Of a DNA stretch of 5,667 bases, positions 1 to 5,667 are shown one piece after another. The notes below the pieces were generated by a model. It made no database searches. It worked only from the letters and a program-made list of their open reading frames with translations, and was not told where the DNA came from. Position 1 is the stretch's first letter; every line of letters begins with the position of its first letter. The position numbers and the translations under genes are program-made. The stretch comes from Candidatus Cloacimonadota bacterium (GTDB lineage Bacteria; Muiribacteriota; UBA6191; JACPRK01): NCBI GenBank assembly GCA_021772705.1, contig JAJFLN010000522.1, positions 1-5,667 of the forward strand, written 5' to 3'.

Positions 1-231
1 TCGAGCCTCCCGGCGAAGCTGGCGGAAGCGCTCCAGGATTTCTATCTGCATCATTGTAGAGTGGCCTCCGGGGCGGTCCAGGAGGGATCGCCGGAATGGG
101 CGGGCTAAGAGGTCCAGCAGATGGCCTCTGCAGCCGCGTCGGGTACAGATCTGGGAGATGCCGGCTCCGTCGACGAACATGGCGGCCATGGGAGCGGGGC
201 ACTCGAGGCACACCGCAATTCCCGGAGTCAT
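1..231 (-). CDS. Putative zinc-ribbon protein, partial (C-terminus outside window), coupled to the hybrid kinase
   Basis: An open frame starts at ATG 231-229 and runs without a stop off the left edge, giving 77 residues. The start overlaps the kinase stop as ATGA, and an AGGAAG Shine-Dalgarno-like element lies 10 nt upstream (242-247), so translational coupling to the kinase is likely. Cys8 and Cys11 (CLEC) pair with Cys29 and Cys34 (CTRRGC) in the spacing of a small zinc ribbon. A leucine- and arginine-rich stretch follows (GHLLDLLARPF, then IEILERFRQLRREAR), probably helical. No signal peptide or membrane segment is visible. I do not recognise the family. The coupling suggests a partner, adaptor or output protein of the kinase, but that is inference. 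An internal start at 54 or 51 (tandem ATG, GGAGG 10 nt upstream) is the alternative. The four-cysteine pattern favours the longer form, because it lies wholly upstream of those codons. Confidence 0.6.
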   Translation of the reverse strand, partial: MTPGIAVCLECPAPMAAMFVDGAGISQICTRRGCRGHLLDLLARPFRRSLLDRPGGHSTMMQIEILERFRQLRREAR

Positions 232-2141
232 CTGTTCAGAACTTCCTGAACTCTGCGCAGCAGACAGGAGGGCGAGAAGGGCTTCTCCAGCAGGTCCGTC
301 CCGGGGTTCAAGACACCCTGACTCATGATCGCGTTGTCGGTGTAGCCGGAGATGTAGAGCACCTTGACGCCTGGCCGTTCCTTCGAGAGTTGAATCACCA
401 GTTCCCGCCCCCCCATCTCGGGCATGATCACATCGGTCAGGACCAGATCCAGGGGACCGTCATGAGATCGAGCCAGGGCCAGGGCCGCGGCGCCATTCTC
501 GCCAGCGATGACGGTGTAGCCGTTGCGGGTGAGGACCCGGGTGATCAGGGAGCGAAGCTGCTCCTCATCCTCGGCGAGGAGGATCGTTCCCGTTGCGGCC
601 CGGACCGGGGCCGAGGACTGGGCCGCCGGCCTGGCCACGTCGGAGACCTCATCGATCCGGGGGAGGTAGATCTTGAATGTCGTTCCCTTGCCTGGCTCGC
701 TGTAGACCCAGATGTTCCCCTTGCTCTGCTTGATGATTCCGTAGGCCGTGGCCAGGCCGAGACCCGTTCCCTTGTCGGGCCCCTTGGTGGAGAAGAAGGG
801 CTCGAAGATCTGCGCCTTGACAGTCTGAGTCATCCCGACACCGGTGTCGCTTACTGCCAGCTGGATGTAGTGTCCCGGCTTCACACCCTGGTGGCGCCGG
901 GTGTAGTACTCATCCAGGTGGACCTCGGCGGTCTCCAGCGTCAGGGTGCCTCCGCTTGCCATGGCATCCCGGGCGTTGACGGCCAGGTTGACGATCACCT
1001 GCTCAATCTGTCCGGCATCTGCCAGGGTCATTCCCAGATCCGGCGCCAGAATGGATCGGATCCGGATGTCCTCTCCCAGGAGCCGCGTGAGCAGCGTCTG
1101 AAGGTTCGCCACCAGGTCATTGAGGTTGAGGGGGACGGGACGCAAGACCTGGCGGCGGCTGAAGGCCAGGAGCTGCCGGGTCAGCGTTGCCGAACGCTGT
1201 CCTGCTTGCAGGATTGTCTCGATATCCTGTTTGATGGGATCCACTTCCTCGAGGGATTCCAGGACAATGTCGGCTGTGGCGTTGATGACCGTCAGCAGAT
1301 TGTTGAAATCGTGGGCGATTCCCCCGGCAAGCCTTCCGACGGACTCCAGTCTCTGGGCCTGGTGCAGCTGGGTTTCCAGCAGGTTTTCGTTGGTCACGTC
1401 CCGCTTCACGGCGACGATGTGGGCAATCTCACCAGAGGCATTGCGGACGGGCGACAGGACTGCATCTTCCTGGTAGGTGCTGCCGTCCTTGCGCCTGTTG
1501 GTGAAGCGTCCTTGCCATCGCTCCCCGTTCAACAGTTGATCCCACATCTGCTGATAGAACTCGCAGCACTGCTCTCCGCTCTTCAGGAATCTGGGGTTGC
1601 GACCCAGGACCTCCTCTCGGGAGTAGCCGGTGGTGGTTTCGAATCCTCCGTTGACATACTCCAGGTCTCCCCGGACATCACAGATCATCACCGATTCGGC
1701 GGCTTGCTCGAGAGCCGCTGCTCGCAGCCGATCCTGGGCGCGGGCCACCTCAAGGTGCCGGCGCTGGCTGGCATGCTCCAGGGTCCTCTCGACGGCGATC
1801 GGCAGCAGCGAGAGCTTGTCTTTCATGACGTAGTTCGCGGCGCCGGCGAGCATGAGGTTCACGATCTGTTCCTCGCTGATCGAGCCGGAAACGACGATGA
1901 CGGGGATGTCGTGATCGAGCCCTTTCAGTGTCTGCAGTACGCCGAGAGCGCTGAAGGCCGGAAGGGAGTTGTCGCAGAGGATGATGTCAAAGGTCGCTGA
2001 TTGCAGCGCGTCTATGAACTGGGCCTCATCCTCGACAACCTGATGGGTAACTTCGTAGCCATTCTTCCGGAGCATCCGGACCATGAGACGGCTGTCCGCC
2101 TGTGAGTCCTCGACAATGAGAACTTGCAGAGCAGTCGTCAT
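228..2141 (-). CDS. Hybrid sensor histidine kinase (REC-PAS-HisKA-HATPase-REC)
   Basis: A 637-residue soluble kinase with five domains. The first receiver covers residues 5-123: acidic pair E11/D12, phosphoacceptor D57, Ser85 in VVSGS and Lys107. A PAS domain covers about 140-252 (YVNGGFETTTGYS, RRKDGSTY). The HisKA helix pair has the H-box GGIAHDFNNLL with phospho-His277. The HATPase domain has an N-box around N385/N389 (NLAVNARDAM), G1 DTGVGM 432-437, F-box-like FEPFFSTK and G2 GTGLGL 458-463. The second receiver covers about 518-636: E524/D525, D570 in LTDVIMP, S598 and K620 in EKPF. All catalytic residues are present. No membrane segment or signal peptide is seen, so it senses in the cytosol, through PAS or through phosphorylation of the first receiver. 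I chose ATG 2141 over the upstream in-frame ATG at 2195. It has AGGGGA 4 nt upstream, and the conserved receiver begins right after it. Specific partner and signal are unknown. Confidence 0.95.
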   Translation of the reverse strand: MTTALQVLIVEDSQADSRLMVRMLRKNGYEVTHQVVEDEAQFIDALQSATFDIILCDNSLPAFSALGVLQTLKGLDHDIPVIVVSGSISEEQIVNLMLAGAANYVMKDKLSLLPIAVERTLEHASQRRHLEVARAQDRLRAAALEQAAESVMICDVRGDLEYVNGGFETTTGYSREEVLGRNPRFLKSGEQCCEFYQQMWDQLLNGERWQGRFTNRRKDGSTYQEDAVLSPVRNASGEIAHIVAVKRDVTNENLLETQLHQAQRLESVGRLAGGIAHDFNNLLTVINATADIVLESLEEVDPIKQDIETILQAGQRSATLTRQLLAFSRRQVLRPVPLNLNDLVANLQTLLTRLLGEDIRIRSILAPDLGMTLADAGQIEQVIVNLAVNARDAMASGGTLTLETAEVHLDEYYTRRHQGVKPGHYIQLAVSDTGVGMTQTVKAQIFEPFFSTKGPDKGTGLGLATAYGIIKQSKGNIWVYSEPGKGTTFKIYLPRIDEVSDVARPAAQSSAPVRAATGTILLAEDEEQLRSLITRVLTRNGYTVIAGENGAAALALARSHDGPLDLVLTDVIMPEMGGRELVIQLSKERPGVKVLYISGYTDNAIMSQGVLNPGTDLLEKPFSPSCLLRRVQEVLNR

Positions 2142-2911
2142 GCGATCCCCTGGAGGTGCCGAGATGAGGCTCGGACCCGGCAATAGGTTCGGCATCAGCG
2201 ACCTTTCGGCCCGGGAAGAACCGGGTTGCGGCTGAAGACGCTTCAGATCTCAAGGTAGCCCCCCACCCTGTGGAAAGGGGTCTCTCCGGTGCTGGTGGCG
2301 GGAGAGACGAATCACTCGGGCATGAAAACGCGCTCCGTGCAGAAGAGTATGAACGCAGATTCGGCTACCGCAAGATCAGTGCCCCGAAGATGCCGAAAAC
2401 TGGGTGGGCGTCATCGGAGGGTTGATCCTGGATCTTCAGGTGGCCCTGATCTTCTGGCCGCATCGGGCTTTCGGCGTACCAGGAGCTCCGCTGGGATCGT
2501 GGCTTGCCCCGGAGGGGTGGGCACTCCATTTGCTGATAGCGAATCATCCAAATCAGGACGTCATGTCCTCTGTGTTACCGATGAGTCCTCATGAGTATCG
2601 AGGAATTCCGCCATCCCGGTCTCTCAATCGCCGGGTCCATCCCTGGCTTGAAAGGTGCGGCCACCGAAGGGTCCGATTTCTGGCCGGCTCATGGCAGCGT
2701 CGCTTCTGCCGGAGATCCAAACTGAGACAGAAGTGGCCACCGATCCGGCAGAAGAAGCTCTTCGATCGAGGGGTCCTGCAGGAGTACCTGGCCACCCTGA
2801 GAAACGCCAAGGGACTCGGCGCGCCTCCCTCGGGGAACGCAAGCCCGTCCCTACCTGGTACTCGACGGGGTCGACTTCCTGCCCTTCTGAGTCTTCCTGA
2901 ACGCGGACGCG
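2142..2911. other. Long stretch without a supported gene; possible decayed DNA
   Basis: About 770 bases between the kinase start and the ankyrin frame. The part next to the kinase (2142-2280) should hold its leader and promoter, but I see no convincing -35/-10 pair. Several short frames overlap on both strands without a clear winner. On the plus strand, a GTG at 2270 opens a 51-codon frame ending at 2425 with a charged, helix-like middle (ALRAEEYERRFGYRK). On the minus strand, 2365-2547 is open and protein-like, and its frame continues upstream past a TAA at about 2566-2568. A plus frame at 2404-2943 is longer but arginine- and proline-rich and looks like antisense noise. The inverted repeat at 2703-2754 sits here. 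No tRNA, rRNA or CRISPR array is apparent. Confidence 0.5.
2703..2754. repeat. Perfect 11-bp inverted repeat with 30-nt loop
   Basis: CTTCTGCCGGA at 2703-2713 is exactly complemented by TCCGGCAGAAG at 2744-2754. The 30-nt interval contains AACTGAGACAGAAGTGGCC. There is no T-run after either arm, so it is a poor intrinsic terminator. It could be a structured RNA element, a protein-binding site, or a leftover end of an insertion sequence. No transposase frame is recognised on either side. Confidence 0.6.
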
Positions 2912-3256
2912 TCAGAGATCCAGTGGCGGCATGGGCTCGGTGAAGACCCGCCAGAGATCCACCGGGAGTCCCTGGAACGTCGCCTCGTAGCGCTCTGGGT
3001 TCTCGTCGGCGTGGGGGCCTCGATGGAGCGTCCTGACGACGTCGGAATGACCATTCCGAGTTGCGATCTGGACGGCCGTCAAGTGTTTGAATTCATCCTC
3101 GTCCCACCAGGTGACGTCCAGGGGAGCATCGTGGGCAGACGGCCAGGCCGATCCCCGTCCCTGGCCAGTTCCATTCGGGTCCAAGCGCGTGAATCGCAGC
3201 TCTCGCCGAGTACAACTGTGAGTACACCCGGCAGGCCGAGCGATTCGGCGTCTCAC
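2912..3256 (-). CDS. Ankyrin-repeat-like short protein or C-terminal relic
   Basis: The frame ends at TGA 2914-2912 and can start at GTG 3256, giving 114 residues. Residues from about 51 to 75 fit an ankyrin repeat: DEDEFKHLTAVQIATRNGH followed by SDVVRTL, matching the TAL-x-IA-x-x-x-GH-x-DVV-x-LL pattern, then a short run in place of the usual GAD turn. The tail (LPVDLWRVFTEPMPPLDL) is not ankyrin. The first 40 residues are arginine- and cysteine-rich and do not look conserved. I see no good Shine-Dalgarno for GTG 3256, and the frame stays open upstream back to the stop of the membrane-protein gene. The true start is therefore uncertain. A single repeat is too few for a stable ankyrin fold, so this is likely either the last part of a broken ankyrin gene or a small protein of another kind. 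It lies 87 nt downstream of the sigma operon and could be cotranscribed. Confidence 0.4.
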   Translation of the reverse strand: MRRRIARPAGCTHSCTRRELRFTRLDPNGTGQGRGSAWPSAHDAPLDVTWWDEDEFKHLTAVQIATRNGHSDVVRTLHRGPHADENPERYEATFQGLPVDLWRVFTEPMPPLDL

Positions 3257-3343
3257 GTCACAGTAGTGGCGGATCGTTTCGCGCCCGAGATGGCATGGAG
3301 GCCTCAGTCGCGAGACGATCCGGTCCCAGGAAGACCGCTCTGA

Positions 3344-4021
3344 TCAGGCCGCCGGCTTCTCCTCGTCGCTGGCTTCTGCCGAGTCGGAGGGTGAGATCGC
3401 CGGCTGGCTGGAGTCTGAGCTGCTCGAAAGGATAAGAACCTGGGCGCCGGCGCCCTGGAGTGTCACGAAGGCCACCACGGCCTGTCCGACGAAGGGAAAC
3501 AGCCAGATCAACTGGTAGACGAGAGTCCCGAACAGTGGCACATGAAAGGGGATCGACTGCAGGCGCTCTTGCCGCCGGGCGATGGCACCGCCTGCCGTGG
3601 CGAGCTGGCAGAGGAGGCCCTTCACGAGCAACAGCGCCAGGGCCAGAGCGGCGGCCAGACCGAACACCTTGAGGGGCGGGAACTTGAGCAGAACGACCGA
3701 CAGTCCGCCGCCGGCGAATGCCGCCACCAGACCGGCGGCGAAGCACTTTCGCGGCGCCAGCGAGAGCTGCCTGGCGAACCGGTCCTGCTGGGCGGGGCCG
3801 CTCTCGGAGCTCTCGAGGAGGACTCCCAGACCGAAGAGTCCCAGAGCAACGGCGAGGGAAGCGACTAGCTGGTAGAGGTACCAGGTGAGGGCATTCAGGT
3901 TGGATGCGATGGCTCTCAAGGCCCAATCTCTGTCTGGCGAGGCAGCGCTTTCGTCTCCCTGGGCAACGGCGGGCAAGAGGAGGACCAGGGCGACGATGTA
4001 GATGACTTGCTTGCGGTTCAT
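3344..4021 (-). CDS. Multi-pass membrane protein with signal peptide, third gene of the ECF sigma operon
   Basis: A 225-residue protein. A basic start (MNRKQ) and hydrophobic stretch 6-20 ending near AVAQG look like a signal peptide. Hydrophobic segments follow at about 48-69, 94-112, 117-140 and 161-198; the last is long enough for a hairpin (FGTLVYQLIWLFPFVG and FVTLQGAGAQVLIL). The tail from 199 is Ser/Asp/Glu-rich (SSSSDSSQ to EEKPAA) and polar. The start ATG 4021-4019 overlaps the anti-sigma stop as ATGA, and GGAGGT lies 4 nt upstream (4026-4031), so translation is efficient and probably coupled. I do not recognise a named family. The C-terminal hairpin recalls membrane regions in proteins encoded beside or fused to bactofilins in sigma/anti-sigma operons, but that is from memory and no bactofilin is visible here. 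A role in the envelope, perhaps as target or modulator of the sigma switch, is inference. Confidence 0.8.
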   Translation of the reverse strand: MNRKQVIYIVALVLLLPAVAQGDESAASPDRDWALRAIASNLNALTWYLYQLVASLAVALGLFGLGVLLESSESGPAQQDRFARQLSLAPRKCFAAGLVAAFAGGGLSVVLLKFPPLKVFGLAAALALALLLVKGLLCQLATAGGAIARRQERLQSIPFHVPLFGTLVYQLIWLFPFVGQAVVAFVTLQGAGAQVLILSSSSDSSQPAISPSDSAEASDEEKPAA

Positions 4022-4665
4022 GAAGACCTCCGTGTCGAAGTTGGAATGGACGTTCGCTGTGGAGTAAGGACGAATCGGACTGCCGGCAGACCCAGCAGCA
4101 CTCCGAGTACCAGCAGGGCGCAGGGCATCTCGACGGCCCCCCCCCACGCCGGGAGAGGCCCGGCGCATGGCCCCCATGGATCTGTTCGAAGCAGGGTTGG
4201 CCAGGCCGATGGAGTGAAGGCTGGAAGACCGGAGAAGTTCGAGGCCAGCTCGGGCAGGAGCTGCGGCCACTCCGGATTGAACCAGCCCGGGAGCAGCAGG
4301 GCGAGAGATGGGGGCTCCGAAGGCACGGCGGCGCCCATGGCAACGGCGAGGGCCGCTCCTATGGCTCCGGCGAGCCAGCTTCCGGCCAGACTCGGGACGG
4401 CCATCGAGGAGGCACCGGGCGATGGCGTGACCGGCGCTTCGGCGACCTCGGGGGAGCAGACGTCCAGGACCCGTCGAGTCAGCCCCTCTGGCGGGGGTTC
4501 GATCGACCGCATCAGCGCGTCATCGATGGCTGCCAGTTCCCGAAGAATCTGCTGACAGCCGTCGCAGTCCAGCAGATGCTGCTCGAGATCCGAGGCGGGC
4601 TCCAGTCCCTCGATGCGGGCGTGGATCTCACGTCGATAATTTGAACACTCCGGACGACTCTTCAT
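4018..4665 (-). CDS. Anti-sigma factor, zinc-type (HxxxCxxC), membrane-anchored
   Basis: A 215-residue protein. Its N-terminal cytosolic domain carries Cys7 and the motif HLLDCDGC (His30, Cys34, Cys37), the hallmark of ZAS-type anti-sigma domains that bind and hold an ECF sigma factor. A linker rich in Pro, Ser and Ala leads to a Gly/Ala-rich membrane segment at about 97-114. A Pro/Trp-rich, probably periplasmic region (115-179) and a second strong membrane segment (180-200) follow, then a short basic cytosolic tail. Start ATG 4665-4663 overlaps the sigma stop as ATGA, with GGAG 5 nt upstream inside the sigma gene. Sigma and anti-sigma are thus likely made in step. By family knowledge, release of the sigma would need a signal acting on the periplasmic region or on the zinc site; which one applies cannot be read here. 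Two membrane passes are fewer visible constraints than a full sensor domain, so the input is unknown. Confidence 0.88.
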   Translation of the reverse strand: MKSRPECSNYRREIHARIEGLEPASDLEQHLLDCDGCQQILRELAAIDDALMRSIEPPPEGLTRRVLDVCSPEVAEAPVTPSPGASSMAVPSLAGSWLAGAIGAALAVAMGAAVPSEPPSLALLLPGWFNPEWPQLLPELASNFSGLPAFTPSAWPTLLRTDPWGPCAGPLPAWGGAVEMPCALLVLGVLLGLPAVRFVLTPQRTSIPTSTRRSS

Positions 4666-5261
4666 TTCATCTCCACGGCGTCAGGACGTTTCAGTTCCTT
4701 CTCGTCGCGCCAGCCGGCCATCCTGGCTCGCAGGATCTCCCGGGCCCGAAACAGCATTGTCTTCACGGTTCCTTCGGGGCATTCCATGGTCAGAGCGATC
4801 TCTCCCATTGACATGCCGCCGTGTACGCGCAGCGCCAGAGCCGCCCGGTATCGGGGAGGCAGGGCATCGAAGGCCTCGGCGGCCTTCTCATCTCGATCCC
4901 GCTCCTCGGCGATGCGGCCCGGGTCGGTGATGGCAGGGCCCGCCAGGCCCGTGAATGCCGCCGGGTCACAGGTGACCTCTCCCCGCCTCCTCTGTCGAGC
5001 CGCGTTGAGACAGAGGTTGGTCAGTATCCTGTAGAACCAGGGCTCGAACTCCCGCCCCTCCTCGAACTTCCGGGCATATTCGTGGACTCGCAAGAACGCC
5101 TCCTGGACCATCTCGGCGGCAACTTCCCGATCCCCGACGATTCTTCTGGCGAGCGACCAGGCCGGCTTCTCGTAGCGGGCCACCAGCGTTTCGAAGGCGC
5201 CCCGGTCGCCCTTCAAGGCTCGGGAGATCATCCGGTTCGGATCCGATTCCTCTCTGGACAA
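4662..5261 (-). CDS. ECF-type RNA polymerase sigma factor (sigma-70 family)
   Basis: A 199-residue two-domain sigma factor. Sigma region 2 spans about 12-92 and includes VQEAFLRVHEYARKF and the core-binding/melting stretch PWFYRILTNLCLNAARQRRR. A short linker follows (93-128). Sigma region 4 (about 130-181) has the usual DALPPRYRAALALRVHGGMS and a DNA-binding helix-turn-helix EIALTMECPEGTVKTMLFRA. There is no region 1.1 or 3, as expected for ECF factors. I chose TTG 5261-5259 because AGGAG (5271-5275) lies 9 nt upstream and the length fits the family. An ATG at 5231 would also keep both domains but has no good ribosome site. A GTG at 5387 or ATG at 5369 adds about 40 residues that do not resemble a sigma factor. 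It is first in an operon with its anti-sigma, overlapping it by 4 nt, and probably drives its own promoter. Confidence 0.92.
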   Translation of the reverse strand: MSREESDPNRMISRALKGDRGAFETLVARYEKPAWSLARRIVGDREVAAEMVQEAFLRVHEYARKFEEGREFEPWFYRILTNLCLNAARQRRRGEVTCDPAAFTGLAGPAITDPGRIAEERDRDEKAAEAFDALPPRYRAALALRVHGGMSMGEIALTMECPEGTVKTMLFRAREILRARMAGWRDEKELKRPDAVEMK

Positions 5262-5270
5262 CCCTTCACT

Positions 5271-5275
5271 CTCCT
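5271..5275 (-). promoter_or_regulatory. Shine-Dalgarno AGGAG deciding the TTG start of the sigma gene
   Basis: AGGAG on the minus strand sits 9 nt before TTG 5261. The other in-frame candidates (ATG 5231, ATG 5369, GTG 5387) lack a comparably placed element. Confidence 0.55.
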
Positions 5276-5398
5276 GCTGTCGGGCCGAACGGTAGCCCCT
5301 CCAGGCCGGCGAAGGGCAGCTACCCGTCGCGAGGGCCCTCCGCCTCCGGTCGGAGTCATACTGAACCATGACTGCGCTGCTCTCCACAGAAGGTCCAT

Positions 5399-5424
5399 TA
5401 CACGGAGGACCGAGTCCGGTTTCA
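5399..5424 (-). promoter_or_regulatory. Candidate ECF-type promoter for the sigma operon
   Basis: On the minus strand, TGAAAC (5424-5419) is followed by exactly 16 nt and then TGTA (5402-5399). This differs by one base from the TGAAAC-N16-CGTA pattern known for SigW-like ECF factors. It lies upstream of the sigma gene in the right direction. Transcription would start near 5390, leaving a leader of about 130 nt before TTG 5261. Autoregulation by the encoded sigma is typical for this class and is inferred here. Confidence 0.5.
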
Positions 5425-5451
5425 GGTATTTTGGAGAACCTCGTTTCAGGT
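5419..5451. repeat. Direct repeat of GTTTCAGGT, 24 bp apart
   Basis: GTTTCAGGT occurs at 5419-5427 and 5443-5451. Read on the minus strand, both copies give ACCTGAAAC. The copy nearer the sigma gene is the -35 element of the candidate promoter. The farther copy has no fitting -10 sequence at 15-17 nt, so it may be an operator half-site, a decayed promoter, or part of the flank of the neighbouring transposase element. Confidence 0.55.
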
Positions 5452-5469
5452 GGCAGGGAAGTCTCGTGA

Positions 5470-5667
5470 CCCCGGGCACGCTTACGGCCCCTGCGGGACC
5501 GGGGTAGGCTGAGGCTGGCGAAGGAAAACTACCGGAGCTTCCTGGCTCTCTACGAGGAGCAAGATCGCGTGCTGCCGGCGTTCGTGCGGCGGGAGTTCGA
5601 GAAGTACATGGCCTGTGGAATCCTCTCGGAGGGCTTCGCCAGGATCCGGTGCGGGGACTGTGGTTTC
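5470..5667 (+). CDS. IS91-type transposase, N-terminal zinc-binding part (runs off window; start unclear, perhaps frameshifted)
   Basis: The frame is open from 5470 to the right edge. From about 5515 it reads LAKENYRSFLALYEE, then VRREFEKYMACGILSEGFAR and RCGDCGF. This is the characteristic opening of IS91/IS801-like transposases: a helix with FLALYEE, then Cys-Gly-x-L-x-x-GFAR and a CxxC zinc pair (5650-5661). These enzymes are HUH (Y1) nucleases that move DNA by rolling-circle-like transposition; the catalytic part would lie outside the window. No ATG, GTG or TTG precedes the conserved part in this frame; only CTG codons do, after a TGA at 5467. In the neighbouring frame a GTG at 5466 follows GGGAAG and reads into TAG 5505-5507. 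Removing one base near 5505 would join the two frames. So the gene may be frameshifted and inactive, or use an unusual start. It diverges from the sigma operon. Confidence 0.72.

Noticed and set aside
96..2000. Long plus-strand open frame (over 600 codons) opposite the kinase
   Set aside because: It lies fully antisense to a kinase with all motifs intact and has no recognisable domain. Such frames are common opposite GC-rich genes with strong third-position bias.
2232..2246. CTGAAG-ACG-CTTCAG hairpin as a terminator
   Set aside because: Only 6 bp with a 3-nt loop and no T-run on either strand, and it lies in the kinase leader, not after a gene.
2578..2606. CGATGAGTCC followed by GAGGAA, superficially like a hammerhead ribozyme core
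   Set aside because: The core needs CTGATGA and a paired stem II leading to GAAA. The first base differs, no complementary GGAC arm follows, and only a small ATGAG/CTCAT hairpin is present.
2860..2912. Short inverted repeats after the ankyrin frame (ACGCG-TC-CGCGT, TCGAC-CCC-GTCGA) as a terminator
   Set aside because: The stems are only 5 bp and no T-tract follows them in the direction of transcription.
3258..4343. Long minus-strand frame overlapping the anti-sigma and membrane-protein genes
   Set aside because: It is arginine- and proline-rich, has no domain, and is out of frame with two well-supported coupled genes.
4668..4693. Another TGAAAC on the minus strand at the end of the sigma gene as an internal ECF promoter
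   Set aside because: The bases 16 nt downstream (GATG) do not fit a -10 element, and the site is inside coding sequence.
4821..5507. Plus-strand open frame opposite the sigma gene
   Set aside because: Antisense to clear sigma regions 2 and 4, with no family match. Only its last codons touch the possible GTG-started reading of the transposase 5' end.

Overview
The window looks like chromosomal DNA of a GC-rich, Gram-negative-type bacterium. The phylum cannot be fixed from this sequence. The envelope-spanning zinc-type anti-sigma factor, the cytosolic hybrid kinase and the GC-rich codon use would fit Acidobacteria, deltaproteobacterial relatives or candidate phyla such as Eisenbacteria. Nearly all genes lie on the minus strand; the exception is a transposase start at the right edge on the plus strand.

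Layout, read in the direction of minus-strand transcription from the right. At the far right (5470-5667, plus) is the first part of an IS91-type transposase with a damaged or unusual 5' end. It diverges from a three-gene minus-strand operon: an ECF sigma factor (4662-5261), a membrane anti-sigma factor with an HxxxCxxC zinc motif (4018-4665), and a small multi-pass membrane protein with a signal peptide (3344-4021). Both junctions are ATGA stop/start overlaps, so the three are probably made together. Upstream of the sigma gene is a sequence close to the TGAAAC-N16-CGTA type of ECF promoter, which suggests autoregulation. Next comes a short frame with one good ankyrin repeat (2912-3256), possibly a relic.

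Positions 2142-2911 hold no gene I can support. They contain a perfect 11-bp inverted repeat and weak overlapping frames, and may be decayed mobile or coding DNA.

The left part (228-2141, minus) encodes a soluble hybrid histidine kinase with the order REC-PAS-HisKA-HATPase-REC. Its stop codon overlaps (ATGA) the start of a further gene that leaves the window at position 1. The 77 visible residues of that product begin with a four-cysteine, zinc-ribbon-like module.

Taken together this is a signalling neighbourhood: a two-component phosphorelay protein coupled to a putative zinc-ribbon partner, and an ECF sigma/anti-sigma envelope switch coupled to a membrane protein of unknown role. Nothing here amounts to a clearly new system. 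The most distinctive points are the coupled zinc-ribbon gene, the third gene of the sigma operon, and the ECF promoter with a duplicated -35 motif.
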